The notes under the pieces were generated by a model. The model had not been told where the DNA came from and made no database searches. It worked only from the letters and a program-made list of their open reading frames with translations. The translations under genes and the position numbers were made by a program. Below, piece after piece: positions 1-8,830 of a stretch of 64,000 bases of DNA. This stretch comes from Pseudomonas sp. FP2196 (lineage in GTDB: Bacteria; Pseudomonadota; Gammaproteobacteria; Pseudomonadales; Pseudomonadaceae): the NCBI RefSeq assembly GCF_030687715.1, contig NZ_CP117445.1:3151501-3215500 (forward strand), written 5' to 3'. Position 1 is the stretch's first letter. Each line of letters opens with the position of its first letter.

Positions 1-471
1 CTGTTTGAAGAAGATCACGTGTGTGTCGTATGGCAAGGCAACACGCAGGTCGGCGACAGCCTGACACTTGAGCAGTACATGGAAATGGGCCACGTGTCGG
101 TCGGGTTCGGGCGTACCCGGCACATGAGCATTGAAGAGTGGTTCATGAACCAGTACGGCTTCAATCGCCGGCTGGAGGTCATCACCAGCGACTTCAACAC
201 CCTGCCCCAGTTGATCGTCGGTACCCAGCGCATCGCCACCATGCACCAACGTCTGGCGCGCCTGTACGCCGATTATCTGCCGCTGCGCATCCTGCCGCCG
301 CCGGTCAAAATCCCGGTCATGCGTGAGTTCATGCTCTGGCACCGCAGTGTTGATGGCGACGCCATGCACCGCTGGTTGCGCGAGCGCATCAGCGAATTCA
401 TCCAGCATCTGGAACAGGATGCTATCGCGTGTCGCGATACCTCCCATCCCAAGTCACGATTGGCCAAATAG
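1..471 (+). CDS. LysR-family transcriptional regulator, C-terminal part (5' end outside window)
   Basis: The reading frame is open from base 1 to the TAG at 469-471, so this is the last ~156 residues of a protein that starts upstream. The residues match the effector-binding domain of a NodD/NahR-like LysR regulator; the segment IVGTQRIATMHQRLARLYAD followed by PLRILPPP is typical of the C-terminal half of that subfamily. The helix-turn-helix is not in the window. The hydrolase downstream is on the same strand 59 bases later. A second LysR of the same subfamily sits at 3668-4603 with a very similar segment (IVGTARIATVFQRQAQRFAE), so the two probably are paralogues bracketing the cluster. The effector is unknown. 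Confidence 0.85.
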   Translation: MFEEDHVCVVWQGNTQVGDSLTLEQYMEMGHVSVGFGRTRHMSIEEWFMNQYGFNRRLEVITSDFNTLPQLIVGTQRIATMHQRLARLYADYLPLRILPPPVKIPVMREFMLWHRSVDGDAMHRWLRERISEFIQHLEQDAIACRDTSHPKSRLAK

Positions 472-530
472 TCGGGTCGTCCTTAACGTGCCTTGCATTC
501 GCCAAGGCAACCACAAGGACAATAAAAATC

Positions 531-1688
531 ATGTTCCGCTATTTCCCAACCAACTATGTGTGGAATCTTTCCGTCGACCTGGCCATCGAGATGGGCGCCC
601 GCATGGGTGAAATCGAGGAGATGTGTGCCCCCCTGCAAGAAGCTGCCAAACAGCCTGATGCCGCCGGTACTCAAGCGTTTCGCGAAACCTGGGCGAAAAT
701 GGCCGATAAGCTGTGCGGCTTGGCCGAGGAAGATGAAGGCAGCGGCCGGTTGCTATCCGCCGGCGAAAAATACAGTCGTGCCGCCACTTACTACCTGACG
801 TGCGAACGCTTGCAGGCCCACGGCGCAGCGGGTCGTACTGAGCTGTATCAGCGTTTTTTGCAGACCTTCAAACGCGGTATTGAGTTATCGCGGGAGAACT
901 GTGAACGGGTTGAAATCCCTTACGAAGGCAAACACATTTCCGGCCTGCTGGTGCGTGCCGAGGGTGTGAACGGCCCTGCGCCGCTGCTGGTTCAGGTCAA
1001 CGGCCTGGATTCGACCAAAGAAATGAAATACCGCGTGGGTCTGCCTGCCTGGCTGGCAAAGCGCGGTGTGTCATCGCTGATCATCGACCAGCCGGGCACC
1101 GGCGAAGCGCTGCGCCTGCACAACCTCATCGCCCGTTATGACAGCGAGCACTGGGCCAGTCGCGTGGTCGACTGGCTGGAAACCCGCAGCGATGTCGACG
1201 CCAAACGCATTGGCCTCGAAGGCGTTTCACTCGGCGGCTATTATTGCCCGCGCGCGGTGGCCTTCGAGCCGCGTTTTGCCTGCGGCGTTGTCTGGGGTGC
1301 TAACCACGACTGGCGCGATGTGCAAAAACGTCGCCTGGAAAAAGAAGGCAGTTTCCCGGTGCCGCATTACTGGTCGCACGTCTGCTGGGTGTGGGGCGCG
1401 AAAGACATCGATGACTTCATGGCCATCGCAGAAAACGTGCACCTGGACGGTGTGCTGGATCGCATCAAGGTGCCGTTCCTGGTCACCCACGGTGAAAAGG
1501 ATTCGCAGATCCCGTTGAAATGGGCGCAGCGCACCTACGAACAACTGGTCAACAGCCCGAAACGGGAACTGAAAATTTTCACTGAGCGTGAAGGCGGTGT
1601 GCAGCATTCCAGCTTCGATAACAGCATCAATGCCGGGCAGTTCATCGCCGACTGGATCGCCGAAACCCTGGGTGGCCACACCGCTTGA
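531..1688 (+). CDS. alpha/beta hydrolase (FrsA / pseudooxynicotine-hydrolase-like)
   Basis: A 385-residue serine hydrolase. The frame is open further upstream, but the ATG at 531 has an AAGGA-type ribosome site about 12 bases before it and gives a sensible N-terminus (MFRYFPTNYVWNL). Residues 1-130 form a helical cap region. The alpha/beta core follows, with nucleophile elbow GVSLGG (Ser233), a GEKD segment carrying the likely acid, and a late QHSS segment supplying the likely histidine. This cap-plus-core layout is known from C-C bond hydrolases such as 2,6-dihydroxypseudooxynicotine hydrolase and from FrsA-like proteins. The substrate cannot be read. Its neighbours (amidohydrolase, GlcG-like protein, two LysR regulators) suggest a catabolic role. 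Confidence 0.8.
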   Translation: MFRYFPTNYVWNLSVDLAIEMGARMGEIEEMCAPLQEAAKQPDAAGTQAFRETWAKMADKLCGLAEEDEGSGRLLSAGEKYSRAATYYLTCERLQAHGAAGRTELYQRFLQTFKRGIELSRENCERVEIPYEGKHISGLLVRAEGVNGPAPLLVQVNGLDSTKEMKYRVGLPAWLAKRGVSSLIIDQPGTGEALRLHNLIARYDSEHWASRVVDWLETRSDVDAKRIGLEGVSLGGYYCPRAVAFEPRFACGVVWGANHDWRDVQKRRLEKEGSFPVPHYWSHVCWVWGAKDIDDFMAIAENVHLDGVLDRIKVPFLVTHGEKDSQIPLKWAQRTYEQLVNSPKRELKIFTEREGGVQHSSFDNSINAGQFIADWIAETLGGHTA

Positions 1689-1710
1689 TCCACTGAAAAA
1701 CCCCCAATAA

Positions 1711-1746
1711 AAAACGCCGGAGGATCTTTTGATTCTCCGGCGTTTT
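1711..1746 (+). terminator. Rho-independent terminator after the hydrolase
   Basis: AAAACGCCGGAG (1711-1722) and CTCCGGCGTTTT (1735-1746) form a perfect 12-bp stem around a 12-base loop and end in a T run. It lies 22 bases after the hydrolase stop, so the amidohydrolase at 1876 probably has its own promoter. The stem is A/T-flanked on both sides and could work in either direction. Confidence 0.85.
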
Positions 1747-1875
1747 GCGTTAAGGGATTCAACGCTGGCGCACCTATTGATGCCATCAATACTCAGCCAT
1801 CGATGCAATCTGTTGGTAGCGCCCTCGCCTGCTCTTTAGCCTCGCTCTGCATAACAATCACAAAGCGATGACGCC

Positions 1876-3225
1876 ATGACTGCCCTGCATTTGAAATGCC
1901 AGACCCTGTTCGACGGCACCGGGCTTGAGACCCGCCAACAACAGACACTGATCGTCGAAAACGGCTTGCTCACCTACGTTGGTCCGACCGCGCTGGCACC
2001 TGTTCTCCGTCCGGGTGATACACAGTTGGACGCCGGCGATAATTTCGTGATGCCGGGGTTGGTGGATGTGCATACCCACCTGGCCTTCGGCAACGCGCAA
2101 AGCGAAGAGGACATCGATCTGTGGACCAGCGACGAGTTTCGCGCACTGCGCGGGATGTTTTTCGCGCAGCACGTGCTGGCCGCCGGTGTCACCAGCATGG
2201 TCTGCCCTGGCGACAGCGGCCAACTCAGCATCGCCGTGCGCAATGCCGTCACCGCCGGTTTGTTCGAAGGTCCGCGCATCGCGGCCAGCAGCCGGGTCAT
2301 CACCAATCGACAGAGTCTGAACGACTGGTTCCCGAGTCGGGTGGGCGCCCCGGAATACTTCACGGCGCAGTTGGTGACCAGCCGCAGTGACGCCCTCGCA
2401 GAAATTCGCAAGCAGGCCAAGGACGGTGTCGACCTGATCAAGATCGCCATGGACGGCACTCACCGCCGCCCGAATGGTGAAATCATCGCGGCCTTCACCG
2501 CCGACGAAACTTTTGAAATGGTCGAAGAAGCGCACCGTCTGGGCTGCAAAGTGGCGACGCATGCGTACGGCCGCGAAGCGGTGATGTACGCGGCGCGCGC
2601 AGGTGTTGATCTGGTTTTCCATGCCTTTTACATGGACGACGCATGCATCGAAGCGTTGCTGGAGGCCGGCAGCATCCTTGCCCCGACCATGACTTTTCCG
2701 CAGAACACCGTGGACTTTTGCCAGCCCCACGACCCCGCGATCAGCACGGGTTATGCCGGTTATTGCGCACGCACACTGGAAGTCGGTTCGGCGGTACTCA
2801 AGCGCGCCAAGGCTGCGGGAGTACCTTTTGCCTGCGGCAGTGACAGCGGCTTTGCGGTAACGCCTTACGGCGAGTGGCACGCGCGAGAGCTGGAGCTGCT
2901 GGTGAGCCGACTTGGCTTCACACCGGCCGAAGCCCTATACGCCGCGACCGCAGTCGGCGCGCGCTGCATGCCGCGCGGTGAAACCCTCGGTTCGCTGGAA
3001 GTGGGCAAACAGGCCGACTTCCTCTTGCTCGACGGTTCACCGCTGGATGACATCCGCATCCTCCAGGATCGTGCGCGTCTCAAAGCTGTATACAAGGCCG
3101 GTCAACCGGTACGCATGGATCGCAGCCCCTACAACCCCAAGCAAGTGTCCGATTTCAACTCGCTGAAATGGACTGATCTTTACACCCGCGACCGCGTTGC
3201 CCAACTGGGCAAGTGGGCTGTATGA
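1876..3225 (+). CDS. amidohydrolase family protein (imidazolonepropionase/prolidase-like)
   Basis: A 449-residue metal-dependent amidohydrolase. Visible landmarks are the first metal motif VDVHTH (His66 and His68), a DLIKIAMDG strand that may supply the bridging lysine, the THAYG and VFHAF histidines, and a CGSDSGF aspartate near residue 320. The C-terminal segment GSLEVGKQADFLLLDGSPLDDI returns to the beta-sandwich and is typical of this superfamily. Such enzymes hydrolyse cyclic amides, peptides or carbamates; the substrate is not evident. The start has no strong ribosome site. The GlcG-like gene follows after 11 bases, so the two are likely cotranscribed. Confidence 0.85.
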   Translation: MTALHLKCQTLFDGTGLETRQQQTLIVENGLLTYVGPTALAPVLRPGDTQLDAGDNFVMPGLVDVHTHLAFGNAQSEEDIDLWTSDEFRALRGMFFAQHVLAAGVTSMVCPGDSGQLSIAVRNAVTAGLFEGPRIAASSRVITNRQSLNDWFPSRVGAPEYFTAQLVTSRSDALAEIRKQAKDGVDLIKIAMDGTHRRPNGEIIAAFTADETFEMVEEAHRLGCKVATHAYGREAVMYAARAGVDLVFHAFYMDDACIEALLEAGSILAPTMTFPQNTVDFCQPHDPAISTGYAGYCARTLEVGSAVLKRAKAAGVPFACGSDSGFAVTPYGEWHARELELLVSRLGFTPAEALYAATAVGARCMPRGETLGSLEVGKQADFLLLDGSPLDDIRILQDRARLKAVYKAGQPVRMDRSPYNPKQVSDFNSLKWTDLYTRDRVAQLGKWAV

Positions 3226-3236
3226 GGACAAATGCC

Positions 3237-3683
3237 ATGCAACGACTCGACTTGCTGACCGCCACGAACATGGCCAGCGACGCCATCCGCTTCGCCCGGG
3301 AAACCGGGTTAAAGCCGCTGGGCGTCGCCGTACTGGATGCTGCCGGCCATCCACTGGCGGTACTGCGTGATGAACAGGCCACCTTCCTTCGCCCTCAGAT
3401 CGCCACGGGCAAGGCACGCGGCTGCCTGGGAATGGGGTTCGGCGGACGAGAGCTGGCGCGACGCGCGCAGGCCATGCCGGCATTTTTCGATGCCATCAAC
3501 AGCTTGACCGGCGGCGAGGTGATTCCCGTGGCAGGTGGTGTATTGATCCGTAATGCCGAAGGACTGATCCTCGGAGCCATCGGCATCAGCGGCGATACCT
3601 CGGACCATGACGAACGCTGTGCATTGCAGGCTATCGCCGAGGCAGGATTGGTAGCCGACAGCGGTGATCAGGCACCGGGCTGA
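3237..3683 (+). CDS. GlcG/HbpS-type heme-binding family protein
   Basis: A small protein of 148 residues. In-frame ATGs exist at 3213, 3222 and 3237; the last was chosen because a GAGGA ribosome site lies 8 bases before it. The pattern of an N-terminal helix, GVAVLDAAGHPLAVLRDEQA, then GGVLIRNAEGLILGAIGISG with a final SDHDERCA helix, is that of the GlcG/HbpS/PduO-C fold. Members often sit beside oxidoreductases or catabolic operons, and some bind heme or cobalamin. The 3' end overlaps the convergent LysR gene by 16 bases. The ligand is not readable. Confidence 0.8.
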   Translation: MQRLDLLTATNMASDAIRFARETGLKPLGVAVLDAAGHPLAVLRDEQATFLRPQIATGKARGCLGMGFGGRELARRAQAMPAFFDAINSLTGGEVIPVAGGVLIRNAEGLILGAIGISGDTSDHDERCALQAIAEAGLVADSGDQAPG

Positions 3684-4603
3684 TTGAGCGACGCGGCCTG
3701 TTCCACCAGCAGGCCGCGAAACCACTGCATGGCCGGGTCATGTTCTTGATAGGGATGCCATTGCAGCACTTGAACCGCCTCGGGAAAAACCAGCGGTGCC
3801 GGATGAATACGCAACGGATAACGTTCAGCGAAACGCTGCGCCTGTCGTTGAAATACGGTGGCGATACGCGCGGTGCCGACAATGAACTCCGGTATCAGGA
3901 CGAAGCTTTCAACGGCCACCGACACTCGCCGCTCAACGCCCAGTTCATGCAGGTGCGCGGCATCCATCGCCAGGTTTCGCCCGTCGGCAAACTCGCGTAC
4001 CACGTGCTCCGCGGCGCAATAGTCGGCAAGGCTCAGACGTTCGGCAAACTGTGGTTGTTGCGCACAGACGATGCAACAGAGCCGATCGCTCATCAGCGGC
4101 ACGTGTGGGTAGGCAGGGTTCAAACGACGCTGAGGCACGATGACACAATCACTGCGCCGATAATCGAGCGACTCGCTGACGACATCGCCATCACGCGGAA
4201 CAGGCATGTCTCGAAGGCTTAGGCGGACTCCGGGGGCGATACGCGCCAAGGCACGGCTGACGACCGGAAACAGCACGCCTGCGACGTAATCGGAGGCCAC
4301 CAGAGTAATGTGTCGATCGCAGTTGGCTGGCTCAAAATCCAACGGTGCGTCAGCGATTTCCCGCGTCAATGCCAAGGCTGCACGCACTTTCGGTAGCAGC
4401 TCCAACCCCAAGGCCGTGGGTTCCAGACGCCTCCCGACTTGAACCAACAACGGATCGTTGAAATGCTCACGCAAACGCCCAAGGGCTGAACTGGTCGCCG
4501 ACTGGCCTAGGCACAAGCGCTCGGCCGCCCTGCTGACACTGCATTCGCTCAGCAAAGCATCCAGGGCAACCAGCAGGTTAAGGTCAAGGCGTCGATAGCG
4601 CAT
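3668..4603 (-). CDS. LysR-family transcriptional regulator (NodD/NahR-like)
   Basis: 311 residues from the ATG at 4603, which has GGA six bases before it; a TTG at 4618 would add five residues. The N-terminus carries the winged HTH (RRLDLNLLVALDALL, then SVSRAAERLCLGQSATSSALGRL), followed by a hinge and a periplasmic-binding-like effector domain. It reads convergently toward the hydrolase/amidohydrolase/GlcG cluster and overlaps its last gene by 16 bases. A LysR-type site lies about 115 bases upstream of its start. Its C-terminal half closely resembles the partial LysR at the left edge of the window. Confidence 0.9.
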   Translation of the reverse strand: MRYRRLDLNLLVALDALLSECSVSRAAERLCLGQSATSSALGRLREHFNDPLLVQVGRRLEPTALGLELLPKVRAALALTREIADAPLDFEPANCDRHITLVASDYVAGVLFPVVSRALARIAPGVRLSLRDMPVPRDGDVVSESLDYRRSDCVIVPQRRLNPAYPHVPLMSDRLCCIVCAQQPQFAERLSLADYCAAEHVVREFADGRNLAMDAAHLHELGVERRVSVAVESFVLIPEFIVGTARIATVFQRQAQRFAERYPLRIHPAPLVFPEAVQVLQWHPYQEHDPAMQWFRGLLVEQAASLNQPGA

Positions 4604-4707
4604 GCGGTTTCCGCGCAAGGTTGATGGCTACCGTTTGGCAGGCTCAAAAGTACCTGATGACCTTAATGAGTTGAGTCCGGGGGTACCAATCGCATGCTTC
4701 ACTGGGA

Positions 4708-4728
4708 GGTATCGTCAATCACGATACC
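4708..4728. promoter_or_regulatory. Inverted repeat with LysR-type T-N11-A core
   Basis: GGTATCGT (4708-4715), 5-base spacer and ACGATACC (4721-4728) make a perfect 8-bp dyad that contains ATC-N9-GAT and T-N11-A, the usual LysR recognition pattern. It lies in the 208-base gap between the LysR start (4603) and the dehydratase stop (4812). Autoregulation by the LysR is the simplest reading. The same dyad could act as a weak hairpin after the dehydratase, but no T run follows it. Confidence 0.5.
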
Positions 4729-4811
4729 CGGCGTGTGCGTTATGTACCCGAAAGCACGCGGACTGAATCGGCCGCCCGATGTGCGACACACACCGGGGAA
4801 CCGAACGTTCT

Positions 4812-5972
4812 TCAGGGGCGAGTGCCGACCTCGGCTTCTTGCGCTGTCCACGGTTTGACTTGTTCGCTGAGGCTCAGACCCAAGCCGGGACGGGTTGGGA
4901 CCAGCATGCGGCCGTCGCGGGTTTCCAGGCGCTCGTTGAAAAGCGGTTCAAGCCATTCGAAGTGTTCGACCCACGGCTCGGTCGGGTACGCCGCTGCCAG
5001 GTGAACGTGCAGCTCCATGGCAAAATGCGGGGCCAACATCAGTCCCGCGTGTTCGGCCATTGAGGCGACCTTCAGGTATGGGGTGATACCGCCTACTCGT
5101 GGCGCATCAGGCATCAGGAAGTCAGCGCCGCGCAGCTTGATAAACTCGGCGTGCTCAGCAACGCTGGTGAGCATTTCGCCTGTAGCAATCGGCGTATCGA
5201 ATTGTTGCGCCAGCGCGGCGTGGCCTTCAGCGTCATAGCAGTCCAGCGGTTCCTCGATCCAGATCAGGTTGTACTGTTCGAATTGCCGACACATGCGCTG
5301 GGCGGTCGGCCGATCCCATTGCTGGTTGGCATCAACCATCAGGGGGAAGTTGTCGCCCAGGTGCTTACGCACCGTGCTGACACGTTCAATGTCGATGGCA
5401 CAATCCGGCTGTCCGACTTTCAGCTTGATGCCACCAATGCCCTTTTCACGGGACAGGTCGGTGTTCTTCATCAATTGATCAAGCGGCGTGTGCAGGAAAC
5501 CACCCGAGGTGTTGTAGCAGCGCACCGAGTCACGTTGAGCACCGAGCAGGCGGGCCAGCGACAAGTTGGCGCGCTTGGCTTTCAAATCCCACAGAGCGAC
5601 GTCGAAGGCACCTATCGCCTGAGTGGACATACCGCTGCGGCCAACCGATGCGCCGGCCCAGCACAGCTTGGTCCACAGTTTGGAAATGTCACTGGGGTTC
5701 TCGCCAATCAGTGCCGGCGCAATCTCCTTGGCGTGAGCGAACTGCCCCGGCCCGCCTGCTCGCTTGGAATAGCTGAAACCAAGGCCTTTGTGCCCATCGA
5801 TGGTTTCGATTTCCGCAAACAGAATAGCAATCTCGGTCATCGGCTTTTGCCGTCCCGTCAGCACCTTCGCATCACTGATCGGATTGGCCAGAGGCAGGAT
5901 GACCGAGGAGACCCGAACCCAGGCGATGCGATCATTGTCGGAGGATTGGATAGATTCTTGTTGTGCGAGCAT
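4812..5972 (-). CDS. L-talarate/galactarate dehydratase (mandelate racemase family)
   Basis: 386 residues of the enolase superfamily, mandelate racemase subgroup. The sequence resembles the Salmonella L-talarate/galactarate dehydratase almost end to end, as recalled: VSDAKVLTGRQKP-like N-terminus, GFSYSKRAGG, GASVGRSGM and CYNTSGGFLHTPLDQ. Catalytic Lys185 is in KLKVGQP, the metal ligands are Asp214, Glu240 and Glu266, and the catalytic His316 is in APHFAME. The family dehydrates C6 aldaric acids to the 5-keto-4-deoxy product. An AAGGAGA site precedes the ATG. It lies 36 bases behind the MFS gene in the same direction, giving a transporter-dehydratase operon. Confidence 0.88.
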   Translation of the reverse strand: MLAQQESIQSSDNDRIAWVRVSSVILPLANPISDAKVLTGRQKPMTEIAILFAEIETIDGHKGLGFSYSKRAGGPGQFAHAKEIAPALIGENPSDISKLWTKLCWAGASVGRSGMSTQAIGAFDVALWDLKAKRANLSLARLLGAQRDSVRCYNTSGGFLHTPLDQLMKNTDLSREKGIGGIKLKVGQPDCAIDIERVSTVRKHLGDNFPLMVDANQQWDRPTAQRMCRQFEQYNLIWIEEPLDCYDAEGHAALAQQFDTPIATGEMLTSVAEHAEFIKLRGADFLMPDAPRVGGITPYLKVASMAEHAGLMLAPHFAMELHVHLAAAYPTEPWVEHFEWLEPLFNERLETRDGRMLVPTRPGLGLSLSEQVKPWTAQEAEVGTRP

Positions 5973-6008
5973 GGCGCTCTCCTTAACAGTGCTGAGGCTT
6001 GAAGGTGT

Positions 6009-7382
6009 TCAGGGACGAGGGTGTGACAATTTGCTGTTCACCGGAGCGCCTTGCGCAGGCTCGGCCGGTAGTTCTTCAAAGTCATCGAGTTGCAGGCGCT
6101 TGAGTGGCCCGACAATAAACAGGTAAGAAAACGCGCCCAGCAAACCCATACCGGCGACGTACATCAGCGCAACATCGAAAGATCCCAACTGGTTGATCAT
6201 TACGCCGATGGCGATAGGCGTCACAATGCTGGCCAGGTTGCCGCAGAAATTGAACATCGCGCCGCTGACGCCCATGGCCCGTGCTGGGGACACGTCGCCG
6301 ACGATGCACCAGCCAAGGTTGCCCACGCCTTTGGCGAAGAAGGCGATGGACATCACCAGAATCACCAAGGTGATGGACTGGGTGTAGTTGGCGACCATGA
6401 TGCTGCTGGAAAGCAGCAGGCCACAGATGATGGGGGTCTTGCGTGCCGCGGTGAGGCTAAAGCCTTTGCGTAACATCCAGTCCGACCAGACGCCACCGAT
6501 CATGCCGCCCAGACACCCGGCGATGGGGGGAATGGCCGCGACCAGCCCGACCTTCAGCATGGTCATGCCCTTTGCTTCGATCAGGTAAGTCGGGAACCAG
6601 GTCAGGAAAAACCAGGTGATCGACGTCAGGCAAAACTGCCCAAGGTAGATGCCCGCCATCATGCGATTGCCACCGATGGCCTTCATGCGCTTCCAACTGA
6701 ATGGCGTTTTAACGTCACCGATGGTTGGCAGCCCTCCTCCGGCTTCGATGTAGTCGAGTTCAGCCTGGTTGGCGCGCTTGTCCTTGCGCGGTTCCTGGAC
6801 CATTCGGAACCACAGAAAACCAATCAGGATACCGGCGCCACCGGTCACCCAAAACACGTGCTGCCAACCCCAGGTGCTGACCAGCCAGACCATCAAGGGC
6901 GTGAAGGCAGCCAGTGCAAAATACTGAGCGGACTGGAACACCGCCGTGGCCAAACCACGTTCGTGGCGCGGGAACCACATCACGGTCAAGCGGTTATTGG
7001 CGGGGAACGCAGGTGCTTCAGCAACGCCCATCATGAAGCGCAAGACAAACAGCGCGAGAAAGGCCGAACTGAACAGGTCAACGTAACCTTGCAGGAAAGT
7101 AAAAACCGACCAGATGATCAGACTCAGACCGAGAACGAGGCGAGAGCCAAATCGGTCGAGGATGATGCCGCCCGGCAGTTGCATGGATGTGTATGCCCAG
7201 CCGAATGCCGAGAAAGCGATACCCATGGTCATGGCATCGAAACCAAGATCTGTGCGCATGCTGGGGGCTGCGATGGAAAGCGTCGCACGGTCAACGTAAT
7301 TGAACACGGTGACGATGAAGATCATCACGAGGATGAGATAGCGGACGTTGGTCTTCGCTACCGATTGCGTAGGGTTTATCAC
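6009..7382 (-). CDS. MFS transporter, anion:cation symporter type (probable galactarate/glucarate uptake)
   Basis: 457 residues from a GTG at 7382; AAGGAAAA lies about 8 bases before it, whereas the longer frame to 7472 runs through the operator and has no ribosome site. The protein has 12 hydrophobic segments. FNYVDRATLSIAAPSMRTDLG, DRFGSRLVLG and the central GWQHVFWVTGGAG segment are typical of the ACS subfamily, which contains GudP/GarP and galactonate carriers. Substrate assignment rests on the dehydratase 36 bases downstream. The upstream region holds two palindromic sites expected to bind the LacI regulator encoded next to it. Confidence 0.85.
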   Translation of the reverse strand: MINPTQSVAKTNVRYLILVMIFIVTVFNYVDRATLSIAAPSMRTDLGFDAMTMGIAFSAFGWAYTSMQLPGGIILDRFGSRLVLGLSLIIWSVFTFLQGYVDLFSSAFLALFVLRFMMGVAEAPAFPANNRLTVMWFPRHERGLATAVFQSAQYFALAAFTPLMVWLVSTWGWQHVFWVTGGAGILIGFLWFRMVQEPRKDKRANQAELDYIEAGGGLPTIGDVKTPFSWKRMKAIGGNRMMAGIYLGQFCLTSITWFFLTWFPTYLIEAKGMTMLKVGLVAAIPPIAGCLGGMIGGVWSDWMLRKGFSLTAARKTPIICGLLLSSSIMVANYTQSITLVILVMSIAFFAKGVGNLGWCIVGDVSPARAMGVSGAMFNFCGNLASIVTPIAIGVMINQLGSFDVALMYVAGMGLLGAFSYLFIVGPLKRLQLDDFEELPAEPAQGAPVNSKLSHPRP

Positions 7383-7460
7383 TATTATTTTCCTTATTGT
7401 GAGTAAAGCAGTGAATCCGTATGGCCCTCTTACAGCTCCTGATAGCGAAGTGATTGAGCA

Positions 7461-7476
7461 ATGATTGCGCAATCAT
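7461..7476. promoter_or_regulatory. Palindromic operator 1 for the LacI-type regulator
   Basis: ATGATTGCGCAATCAT is a perfect 16-bp palindrome with the central CG typical of LacI/PurR operators. A degenerate half-copy (TGATTGAGCAA, 7451-7461) adjoins it. It lies 79 bases upstream of the GTG start of the MFS gene, where a bound repressor would block transcription. Confidence 0.75.
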
Positions 7477-7485
7477 GCGCGAAGT

Positions 7486-7511
7486 AAAAAAAAGCCCGTC
7501 GGGACGGCCTT
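7486..7511 (-). terminator. Terminator of the LacI-family gene
   Basis: Read on the minus strand, AAGGCCGTC and GACGGGCTT pair with one mismatch around a 2-base loop (stem 7492-7511), followed by about eight T. It separates the lacI-type gene from the MFS operon and lies between the two operators. Confidence 0.75.
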
Positions 7512-7527
7512 TGAGCGGATACTACAC

Positions 7528-7541
7528 TGATTGCGCAATCA
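7528..7541. promoter_or_regulatory. Palindromic operator 2 for the LacI-type regulator
   Basis: TGATTGCGCAATCA repeats the 14-bp core of operator 1 exactly. The centres are 66 bp apart, a spacing compatible with looping or cooperative binding. It lies just downstream of the regulator's own stop codon (7580). Confidence 0.75.
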
Positions 7542-7579
7542 TTCAACAGTGCATCTGTCGGAAAATGAGATTTTTCAGG

Positions 7580-8632
7580 TCAGGTACTGGCGCGATCGAT
7601 GAGGGTAAAACCTGTGTCAATTCGCACAGGATGTCGGCCGCCATTCGGGGATTCAAAGCGCTCAAGCAATGCCTGAGCCACTTGCAGGCCAATTTTCTTG
7701 CCATCGACACTGACAGTCGACAGTGATGGGTAAACTTGCGCTGCGCTGCTCAAATCGCCGAACCCCATGACCGCGAGATCGGCGGGTACGTTCATCGCAC
7801 GACTGGCCGCTTCTGCCAAAACACCCTGAGCCACTGTATCCGAACTGCACACCACAATGTCGGGGCGCTCGGGCTGCTCCAATAACCGTCGAAGCCCTTC
7901 CCTGCCGACTTCGAGCGTGGCGGGTGGAGCCAAAATTTCCATGGGCACCTCTTCGATGCCCTGGCGCTTCAACTCGGCAATCAGCGCGTTGCAACGGCGC
8001 AGCCCGCGAGGGTCACTGATCGTCACCACCGAGAAGCGCTTATAACCCTTTTTCAACAAATGCCGTGCGGTCTCCTCCCCCACTTTTTCATGAGAGAAAC
8101 CGACCAGCATATCAAGGGGCGCCTCACTTAAGTCCCAGGCTTCAACGACGGGGATGCCCGCCTGAGCGAGGCGTAGCCGACTTGATTCGGTGTGGAGTGT
8201 GCCGGTCAGGACAATTCCATCCGGACGTCGACCGAGGACCGCTTCGAGCAGATTTTCTTCCTGCTCAGCCGAGTAGCCTGTAAGACCCAGCAGCGTCTGG
8301 TAACCGGCTTGGGTCAGGCGATCTATCAACGATTGCACCGTGTCGGCAAAAATCGAGTTAGCAATCGTCGGAAGGAATATTGCTACCAAACGGCTTTTAT
8401 TGCTCGCCAAGCCTCCGGCCAGCATGTTTGAAACATAGCCAGTCTTGCGCACAGCTTCGCGAACTTTTTCTCGAGTCTCTTCAGTCACCAACTCCGGTCG
8501 GTGCAATGCTCTGGAAACGGTCATCGGCGAAACGCCTGCAACCTTCGCCACATCAATCAGGGTCAGGCTGGAACCCTTTTTGGCTGCTGTCATTGATGTG
8601 TCGGTGGAGGACGTTGAAGATTTCTTTGCCAT
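7580..8632 (-). CDS. LacI/GntR-type repressor of the galactarate operon
   Basis: 350 residues. After a Ser/Thr/Lys-rich N-terminal extension, residues 23-46 form the LacI HTH (LTLIDVAKVAGVSPMTVSRAL), then the hinge helix and a periplasmic-binding-like core with VVCSSDTVAQGVLAEA and VMGFGDL segments. It is encoded upstream of and codirectional with the transporter and dehydratase, separated from them by a terminator and two identical operators. By analogy with other LacI proteins it would repress the pair until the aldarate or its product binds; the effector is inferred only from the neighbours. Confidence 0.9.
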   Translation of the reverse strand: MAKKSSTSSTDTSMTAAKKGSSLTLIDVAKVAGVSPMTVSRALHRPELVTEETREKVREAVRKTGYVSNMLAGGLASNKSRLVAIFLPTIANSIFADTVQSLIDRLTQAGYQTLLGLTGYSAEQEENLLEAVLGRRPDGIVLTGTLHTESSRLRLAQAGIPVVEAWDLSEAPLDMLVGFSHEKVGEETARHLLKKGYKRFSVVTISDPRGLRRCNALIAELKRQGIEEVPMEILAPPATLEVGREGLRRLLEQPERPDIVVCSSDTVAQGVLAEAASRAMNVPADLAVMGFGDLSSAAQVYPSLSTVSVDGKKIGLQVAQALLERFESPNGGRHPVRIDTGFTLIDRAST

Positions 8633-8830
8633 GAGGTTTCCGAATTTGAAGCTCAGTATCTGGAGATACGTGCGAAGCCTTTTGTTTGCGGGTCGAATCT
8701 ACCAAAGACCAGCGTAACATTCACGGTACTTGGCGTGATTCTTTGGGCGACGTGCGCAGGATTGAAGAGAACGCTTAGCCTCTGGCACCGCCTGCCTTCG
8801 CTCGAATGCATGCATGACGTAACAAAGAAG

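Noticed and set aside
4735..5063. Two short plus-strand frames upstream of and into the dehydratase
   Set aside because: They are antisense shadows of the dehydratase 3' end with arginine-rich products.
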